Shown: positions 14,146-18,009 of the stretch, piece by piece
Layout: each line of letters opens with the position of its first letter
Numbering within the stretch: the stretch's first letter is position 1
Assembly (NCBI GenBank): GCA_018224345.1
Contig: JAGTUW010000068.1
Span: 1-18,009 of the forward strand
Source of the DNA: Bacteroidota bacterium
Lineage (GTDB): Bacteria; Bacteroidota; Ignavibacteria; SZUA-365
DNA: 18,009 bases
Direction of reading: 5' to 3'
Position numbers and translations under genes: made by a program
Notes under the pieces: model-generated
The model's database searches: none
What the model was told of the DNA's origin: nothing
The model's input: the letters and a program-made list of their open reading frames with translations, nothing else

Positions 14146-16008
14146 TCACCGCAGCAGGAGCAGATTTTTCGACACTGTCGACCTGTCGGTTTGCAGACGA
14201 AGCACGTACATGCCCGCAGGCAGATTCCCGAGAGTCAACGTGTAGTCGCTTCCTGGTGGCGCGTATTCCAGATGGTGATTCCGGCATTCTCTGCCGAGGA
14301 GATCGTGCAACGACAGTTGCAATTTGTCACCCCTGATGCCGGTGACGCTGACGTGGATGACGGCACTCTCCAGTGGCACTGGATTGGGATAGAGCTGCAT
14401 AGCGGCTTGTTCCGGAGGGAGCGGTGTTTCCGATACGGCGAGAGGGATGCCCCATGGTTCGCCACAGATGATCGCACCGATGAGTTCCCAGCGAAAACCG
14501 CCTTCGAAGAGACGAGAATCCCGGGAGAAGATCGGACCTACGCCTTCCACAAGGGTGTCGCTCCGGTCATAGTGATATCCACGATCAGAAGTGACAAGCA
14601 CGTATCTGCTTTCATTTCCGAACACCTGCTGGTTGATACCGGTCACAATACCTGAGTGTGTGATATCACCGAGATCGGCAGCAAACGGGTAGGCGAGCGT
14701 CGAATCGATCGAGTAGATTCCTTCCTCCGTCTCACGGAACCAGCCACTGACAAGGCTTTTTTCGGACGGTTGCCCGGGTTTGTATGGTATACCGGGGAGT
14801 CTGAAAAACGTGAATGTCTGTCCGTCAACCACTGTATCACGCGTCAGCGTTGTGCGAGCGACAGTCTCATCCGGAGAACGGAACATTCGATATTCGTAGA
14901 TGCTGTTGCTGCATATCGGAAAAAATCTGTGGCGTTCGGTATTGCGGTTGTACGCAACGCCGTTGACGACGGCGCTGGCCAATGCCGTCGTGGATGAATA
15001 GTAACCGCTTGACATTGCAATCTCACGAACAACGCCGAATTTCTCCGCGATGATGCGGACAAACTCTCCCCAGCGTGTCTCTCCCCGAATTGCGAATGCC
15101 CGGACTGGTTGCGAGAATACTGTGGTATCGAACCTTCTTTCGACGGACCACTGATTTCCATCAAGCAAGATGGTGTCGCTTGCGGGAATGTATGCAGGGT
15201 AGTACTCGCTCTCGCGTGCTGAACCCATGAAGTCCTGAGGCTCATATAGCACGTTGCAATCGGTATTTATCGTGACGGAAAAACTGCGCTTCTCGAACCA
15301 GAGTGCGGATGATGCAGGGAGCCCGACCCAGTATGGACCATACATCGAGTTGCGCGCGCTTTCTATGATCGACGGGCCGTCTTCCCGGGAACGGACAAGA
15401 ATGTCGCCGGCACCTAACGGCACATCGATGGCAATGGGATCACCGGCAGGTCCCTGACCGCAACGTCGGCCGGAGAGGAAGCGGCAGTAAACGTTTTCAT
15501 TGTTGTCCTCTTCCCATGACATGAAGCCCCAGACTCCGATACCGTCGGCAACTATCCAGGTACGTGTAATCGTGCTGTCGACTCTTGCTATTCTGTATGC
15601 GCGTGTCTTTCCGGACATGGTGTTGACTGTCAGCGTATTCGTGATTTCTCCACCCAGAACCGGCGTGCCGATTTGCTCGGTTGCCGGAAAGAGAAGGGAG
15701 TCGCCTGCAGCAGTGAGATAATGCAGTCCCATGGAGTCACTTCGCACCCAGATGGCCGGCAGACTCAGTTGTTCCGGGAAGTTCGCATGGAAATACGTCT
15801 TCCCGTACGCCAGCGTATCCCTGTCCACACTCATGGTTTGAATCAGCGGAGGCGTGTAGAAGGTGCGATTCGGATCCCGCACCTGCATGTGCCAGGAAGA
15901 GGCATCTCCGAGGCAGACAGGAAATGAATAGGGTTGGGCGATCGCCGGTGTGTTGAAAAACACAAGGATCAGACATGCGGTGATGGTGAGACGCTGAAGC
16001 AGCTTCAT
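14146..16008 (-). CDS. Large secreted protein with T9SS type A sorting domain (paralogue of the 4605-6041 gene)
   Basis: A 620-residue protein with a signal peptide (1-24, ending PAIAQ). An N-terminal module (about 25-190) begins FPVCLGDASSWHMQV and ends near CRFLSGRRCGQ. A segment starting AIDVPLGAGDILVRS (about 198) is followed by a second module (about 370-530, FFPICSNSIYEYRM to AIICGEPWG). The Por/T9SS sorting domain (about 540-620) shows LYPNPVPLESAVIHV, LSLHDLLGR, NLPAGMYVLRLQ and SKNLLLLR. From residue about 198 it aligns with the protein encoded at 4605-6041. It should be exported by Sec and T9SS; its substrate or role is unknown. The start codon follows AAAAGG at about 10 bases. It appears monocistronic. 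Confidence 0.85.
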   Translation of the reverse strand: MKLLQRLTITACLILVFFNTPAIAQPYSFPVCLGDASSWHMQVRDPNRTFYTPPLIQTMSVDRDTLAYGKTYFHANFPEQLSLPAIWVRSDSMGLHYLTAAGDSLLFPATEQIGTPVLGGEITNTLTVNTMSGKTRAYRIARVDSTITRTWIVADGIGVWGFMSWEEDNNENVYCRFLSGRRCGQGPAGDPIAIDVPLGAGDILVRSREDGPSIIESARNSMYGPYWVGLPASSALWFEKRSFSVTINTDCNVLYEPQDFMGSARESEYYPAYIPASDTILLDGNQWSVERRFDTTVFSQPVRAFAIRGETRWGEFVRIIAEKFGVVREIAMSSGYYSSTTALASAVVNGVAYNRNTERHRFFPICSNSIYEYRMFRSPDETVARTTLTRDTVVDGQTFTFFRLPGIPYKPGQPSEKSLVSGWFRETEEGIYSIDSTLAYPFAADLGDITHSGIVTGINQQVFGNESRYVLVTSDRGYHYDRSDTLVEGVGPIFSRDSRLFEGGFRWELIGAIICGEPWGIPLAVSETPLPPEQAAMQLYPNPVPLESAVIHVSVTGIRGDKLQLSLHDLLGRECRNHHLEYAPPGSDYTLTLGNLPAGMYVLRLQTDRSTVSKNLLLLR

Positions 16009-16166
16009 GATCAGTTACCTTTTTTATCGATGATCATTTGCCGCGGAAAGATCAGCATTCCGGAGTCAAATGTCAAATATTAGCTTCGGATTATCTCGAT
16101 TGCGGATTGTACCGATTCAGGATTTTTTCGATCAGGGTTTTTCGACTACCGATTGTATTGACTCGA

Positions 16167-16203
16167 CTTCCACGGATACGCCGCGGGAGCAAACCCGTGG
16201 AAG
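16167..16203. promoter_or_regulatory. Inverted repeat upstream of tmRNA
   Basis: Perfect 9-bp arms CTTCCACGG (16167-16175) and CCGTGGAAG (16195-16203) surround a 19-base GC-rich loop in the intergenic region between the divergent T9SS gene and tmRNA. There is no T run, so a terminator is unlikely; it could be a protein-binding site. It lies upstream of the suggested tmRNA promoter. Confidence 0.4.
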
Positions 16204-16250
16204 TGATTATCGCTGTGAGTTTATTGCCCGGGGAGAGAGTAATTCATGCA

Positions 16251-16279
16251 TTGCGACAAGCACGGCGAATATGTATTTT
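16251..16279 (+). promoter_or_regulatory. Candidate sigma70-type promoter for tmRNA
   Basis: TTGCGA (16251-16256) and TATTTT (16274-16279) are separated by 17 bp and lie 12 bp before the mature tmRNA 5' end. Each matches four of six consensus positions. The distance suits a precursor with a short leader removed by RNase P. Confidence 0.45.
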
Positions 16280-16291
16280 GATAGATGTATT

Positions 16292-16651
16292 GGGGATGCA
16301 ATGGTTTCGACGGGAAGTCGGGGTCATGCAAACGCGTTCCGTGCCTGACGCAAGCACGTTAATCCTGTGTCAATTGGTATAACTGCCAACTACGATTACG
16401 CACTGGCGGCTTAATTGACCGTCACGTCCCCCCGGAGGCTCGCCCGCCGGCTGAGGGGTAGGACGTCGCAACAGGTGGGCTAGGCACTCCAAGCGTTCGA
16501 GGCGGAGGCCGAAACACTTCTTCGAACTAGCATTCAGACACATCCTGTCCGTCGGGTAGTCAGAATGCGAAACTTAAAAGACGGACTATGAGCGTAGCAA
16601 GTTGCAGGTTCTGCTTTTCGGACGGGGGTTCGATTCCCCCCATCTCCACCA
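16292..16651 (+). ncRNA. ssrA: Transfer-messenger RNA (tmRNA)
   Basis: One-piece tmRNA of about 360 nt including CCA. The 5' end GGGGATGCAATGGTTTCGAC is the canonical start and pairs with CATCTCC before the 3' CCA to form the seven-bp acceptor stem. The T-arm GGGGGTTCGATTCCCCC is present at 16624-16640. The resume codon is probably GCC at 16385. The tag frame 16385-16414 encodes ANYDYALAA followed by TAA, with the ALAA ending recognised by Clp-type proteases. tmRNA rescues stalled ribosomes together with SmpB. Repeated accessory DNA begins directly at its 3' end, a known integration hotspot. Confidence 0.97.
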
Positions 16652-16720
16652 GCCAATTTCGGATCGGGGGTTGCAGTTGATGTGATCCGGAACGGATGTC
16701 GGGTCCGATGACCGGGCGGC
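16651..16720 (+). repeat. Direct-repeat block, copy 1, abutting the tmRNA 3' end
   Basis: From the last base of tmRNA onward the sequence (AGCC.ATT.CGGATCGGGGG and then GTGATCCGGAACGGATGTCG) recurs 1134 bp downstream at 17785-17854 with only a few substitutions. Both copies lead straight into the AAGAAAAAACCAC tandem repeats, so the duplicated unit is at least 220 bp long. Confidence 0.85.
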
Positions 16721-17055
16721 AAGAAAAAACCACAAAATCACTAAAACACGAATAAGGAGCACGAAAAGGGTTTCAGAGCGCTCCTTATTCCGTAATAAGC
16801 GTTCGAAAGCTCCTGGTGTGCTTCGTGACTTCGTGACTTCGTGCCTTTGTGTCTGAAAGTTGAAAGAAGAAAAAACCACAAAATCACTAAAACACGAATA
16901 AGGAGCACGAAAAGGGTTTCAGAGCGCTCCTTATTTCGTAATAAGCGTTCGAAAGCTCCTGGTGTGCTTCGTGACTTCGTGACTTTGTGTCTGAAAGTTG
17001 AAAGAAGAAAAAACCACAAAATCACTAAAACACGAATAAGGAGCACGAAATGGGT
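16721..17055 (+). repeat. 138-146-bp tandem repeats, first cluster (two full copies and one truncated)
   Basis: Units start with AAGAAAAAACCAC at 16721, 16867 and 17005. Each contains an internal 10-bp inverted repeat AATAAGGAGC / GCTCCTTATT (in the first copy 16751-16760 and 16780-16789) and ends in a short CTTCGTGAC microrepeat followed by TTTGTGTCTGAAAG. The 146 versus 138 bp difference reflects one microrepeat copy. The third unit breaks off after about 50 bp. Open frames on either strand here are repeat artefacts. Confidence 0.9.
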
Positions 17056-17095
17056 TTCGGAAAACCTGAATGAACGTGTTGTTCAACCACCAAGG

Positions 17096-17134
17096 GTGGA
17101 CAGTTTTCGGTCATCGGAGGTGGTCAATTTTCGG
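17096..17134 (+). mobile_element. Possible relic of an IS21-family terminus
   Basis: Two similar 15-bp sequences, GTGGACAGTTTTCGG (17096-17110) and GTGGTCAATTTTCGG (17120-17134), are spaced 24 bp apart. The GGTCA(G/A)TTTTCGG(T/G) repeats resemble the multiple terminal repeats of IS21-like elements, as I remember them. No transposase remains. The motif ends right where the truncated DUF1016 reading frame begins, so the insertion may have removed that gene's start. Confidence 0.4.
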
Positions 17135-17443
17135 GTAGCGTTACCAATCGGGCGGATGATCGCCGAACGTCAGGAAAAGTCCGGATGGGGCAGGTCGGTC
17201 GTGGAAAATCTGTCTGCAGACTTGCGGCGGGAGTTTCCCGGAGTCGCCGGTTTTTCGGTGCAGAACCTATGGTACATGCGCCAGTTTTATCTGGAATACA
17301 GTGGCCATGAAAAACTCCAACCACTGGTTGGAGAAATTGCCTGGGCTCACAATCTCGCCATCATGACACTGCCCAGGGAACTGAGGGGGCAATTGCCCCA
17401 GCCGGAAGAGATCGCGGCCTTGCTTGAGGGGATTGAAGAATGA
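17123..17443 (+). pseudogene. DUF1016/YhcG nuclease remnant: N-terminal domain fused to C-terminal tail
   Basis: The family sequence starts abruptly at PIGRMIAERQEKSGWG (about 17147) and runs through SVVENLSADLRREFPG, VQNLWYMRQFYLEYS and EIAWAHNLAIM, the DUF1016 N-terminal domain. It then jumps in frame, near 17363, to TLPRELRGQLPQPEEIAALL, which matches the extreme C-terminus of the family. The whole PDD/EXK nuclease domain, some 200 residues, is missing, and so are the first residues upstream of PIGRMI. The frame is still open and continues upstream into the tandem repeats. Its stop overlaps the next fragment's ATG (ATGA). Nuclease activity cannot remain. Confidence 0.8.
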
Positions 17444-17598
17444 GTGCACACCCTCCTTTTGATCCGGGTACAGTTGAGGCCATTGCCAAAGTGCCTGGCG
17501 AAGCCGGATCAGGAACAGACATCAGTCGTTATTTCCAGACAAACAGTCTGCTTGATGAGTCTGGCGAATCCACCAAGTGGCGGCGGCTGAATATCTGA
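17440..17598 (+). pseudogene. N-terminal fragment of an AbiJ/TIGR02391-like abortive-infection protein
   Basis: Fifty-two codons starting at an ATG that overlaps the DUF1016 stop. The peptide PPFDPGTVEAIAKVPGEAGSG, then DISRYFQTNSLLDESGESTKW, matches my recollection of the N-terminal domain of AbiJ/TIGR02391-type proteins. Those proteins continue KRLY and then a C-terminal effector domain. Here the match ends at TKWRRL, and two codons later the frame stops where the RhuM-like sequence takes over. Only the first sixth or so of the usual protein remains. Function is presumably lost. Confidence 0.6.
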
Positions 17599-17819
17599 CC
17601 TTCGTTGCTGCAAGCGGCCAAGGCGGTGTTGAGGCGGTTTACGCGGATGAAAACATCTGGCTATCCCAAAAGATGATGGGCGTGCTCTACGACGTGAACG
17701 TGCGCACGGTGAATGAACACCTGAAAAAAATCTTTTCCGACAGCGAATTTGAAAAATACCGAATAATTCAGGATCGGCTCTTTCAGCCGATTGCGGATCG
17801 GGGGTTGCAGTTGATGTGA
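17577..17819 (+). pseudogene. RhuM-family protein remnant with internal deletion
   Basis: The frame can start at a GTG (17577) and overlaps the preceding fragment by 22 bp. Residues 4-57 (AEYLTFVAASGQGGVEAVYA, ENIWLSQKMMGVLYDVNVRT, NEHLKKIFSDSE) are the N-terminal domain of Virulence_RhuM proteins. Residue 58 onward (FEKYRIIQDRLFQ) is the family's C-terminus, usually followed by SDFD. About 230 residues between them are absent, and the last residues (PIADRGLQLM) come from the start of the second direct-repeat block. It is therefore deleted internally and truncated at its end. Confidence 0.8.
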
Positions 17820-17854
17820 TCCGGAACGGATGTCGTGTCCGATGACCGGGCGGT
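17785..17854 (+). repeat. Direct-repeat block, copy 2
   Basis: Second copy of the block at 16651-16720, exactly 1134 bp downstream. It begins inside the C-terminal codons of the RhuM remnant, so the block interrupts that gene. The first bases (AGCCGATTGCGGATCGGGGG) differ from copy 1 at only two of twenty positions. Confidence 0.85.
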
Positions 17855-18009
17855 AAGAAAAAACCACAAAATCACTAAAACACGAATAAGAAGCAGGAAA
17901 AGGGTTTCAGAGCGCTCCTTATTCCGTAATAAGCGTTCGAAAGCTCCTGGTGTGCTTCGTGCCTTCGTGCCTTCGTGTCTGAAAGTTGAAAGAAGAAAAA
18001 ACCACAAAA
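17855..18009 (+). repeat. 138-bp tandem repeats, second cluster, continuing past the window
   Basis: Units start at 17855 and 17993 (138-bp period), with the same internal structure as the first cluster. The left arm of the inverted repeat has one change (AATAAGAAGC), and the microrepeat reads CTTCGTGCC. The window ends 17 bases into the second unit, so the number of further copies is unknown. Confidence 0.9.

Noticed and set aside
16600..16651. Separate tRNA gene
   Set aside because: The T-arm and CCA belong to tmRNA; there is no anticodon arm, and the acceptor pairs with the tmRNA 5' end at 16292.
16534..16722. Minus-strand frame containing GGDGGNRTPVRKAEPATCY
   Set aside because: It is the reverse complement of the tmRNA 3' part; such GGNRTPV peptides are a known artefact of tRNA/tmRNA antisense reading.
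16741..17046. Minus-strand frame with recurring VLLIRVLVILWFF segments, and the plus-strand KNHKITKTR frame
   Set aside because: Both are translations of the 138-146-bp tandem repeats; the apparent membrane helix is repeat sequence.
16721..18009. CRISPR array
   Set aside because: Repeats are far too long (138-146 bp), contiguous and without unique spacers. The 41/42-bp array at 13931-14130 likewise has no spacers. No cas genes are present.

Overview
The window looks like a chromosomal segment of a free-living FCB-group bacterium (Bacteroidota / Ignavibacteriota / Kapabacteria-like). Two large secreted proteins end in Por/type IX secretion (T9SS) sorting domains. There are several outer-membrane-type proteins and a lipoprotein, and one-piece tmRNA encodes the tag ANYDYALAA. 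Most genes have clear Shine-Dalgarno sequences (AAGGAG/GGAGG), which is less typical of Bacteroidia proper and leans toward a deep-branching relative. The phylum call is inference.

Layout. 1-2717 (+): the 3' part of an Mrp-type Na+(K+)/H+ antiporter operon (mrpC end, mrpD, mrpE, mrpF, mrpG), every junction overlapping by 1-4 nt. 2719-3328: a GC-rich palindromic REP-like array abutting a REP-associated tyrosine transposase (RAYT, -) whose stop codon lies in the last repeat. 3532-4419: an operator-like inverted repeat, a DUF5602/TTHB210-like lipoprotein (+) and a strong terminator palindrome. 4452-4564: a folded repeat-like element. 4605-6041 (-): T9SS cargo protein. 6348-8543 (-): catalase-peroxidase katG. 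9058-10502 (-): two coupled outer-membrane beta-barrel-like proteins. 11048-11746 (+): unknown multi-pass membrane protein. 11861-13585 (-): AlbA_2/Schlafen-type protein with a GHKL ATPase domain, preceded by a 28-codon remnant that resembles the start of a helicase gene. 13931-14130: 41/42-bp repeats resembling a decayed 14-residue protein repeat. 14146-16008 (-): a second T9SS cargo protein, paralogous to the first. 16292-16651 (+): tmRNA (ssrA).

From the last base of tmRNA to the right edge is an accessory scar. A block beginning at the tmRNA 3' end recurs 1134 bp later, each time followed by 138-146-bp tandem repeats. Between the copies lie compressed remnants of three island-type genes: DUF1016/YhcG nuclease, an AbiJ/TIGR02391-like protein and a RhuM-family protein. 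Two of them have N- and C-terminal ends joined with the middle missing, and all reading frames still overlap like an operon. This is the most unusual part of the window.

Functionally, the left half is core physiology: ion homeostasis, peroxide defence and cell-envelope or secreted proteins. The AlbA/GHKL gene and the ssrA-adjacent scar mark mobile or defence-type insertions. All family assignments come from reading sequence motifs; no database search was run.
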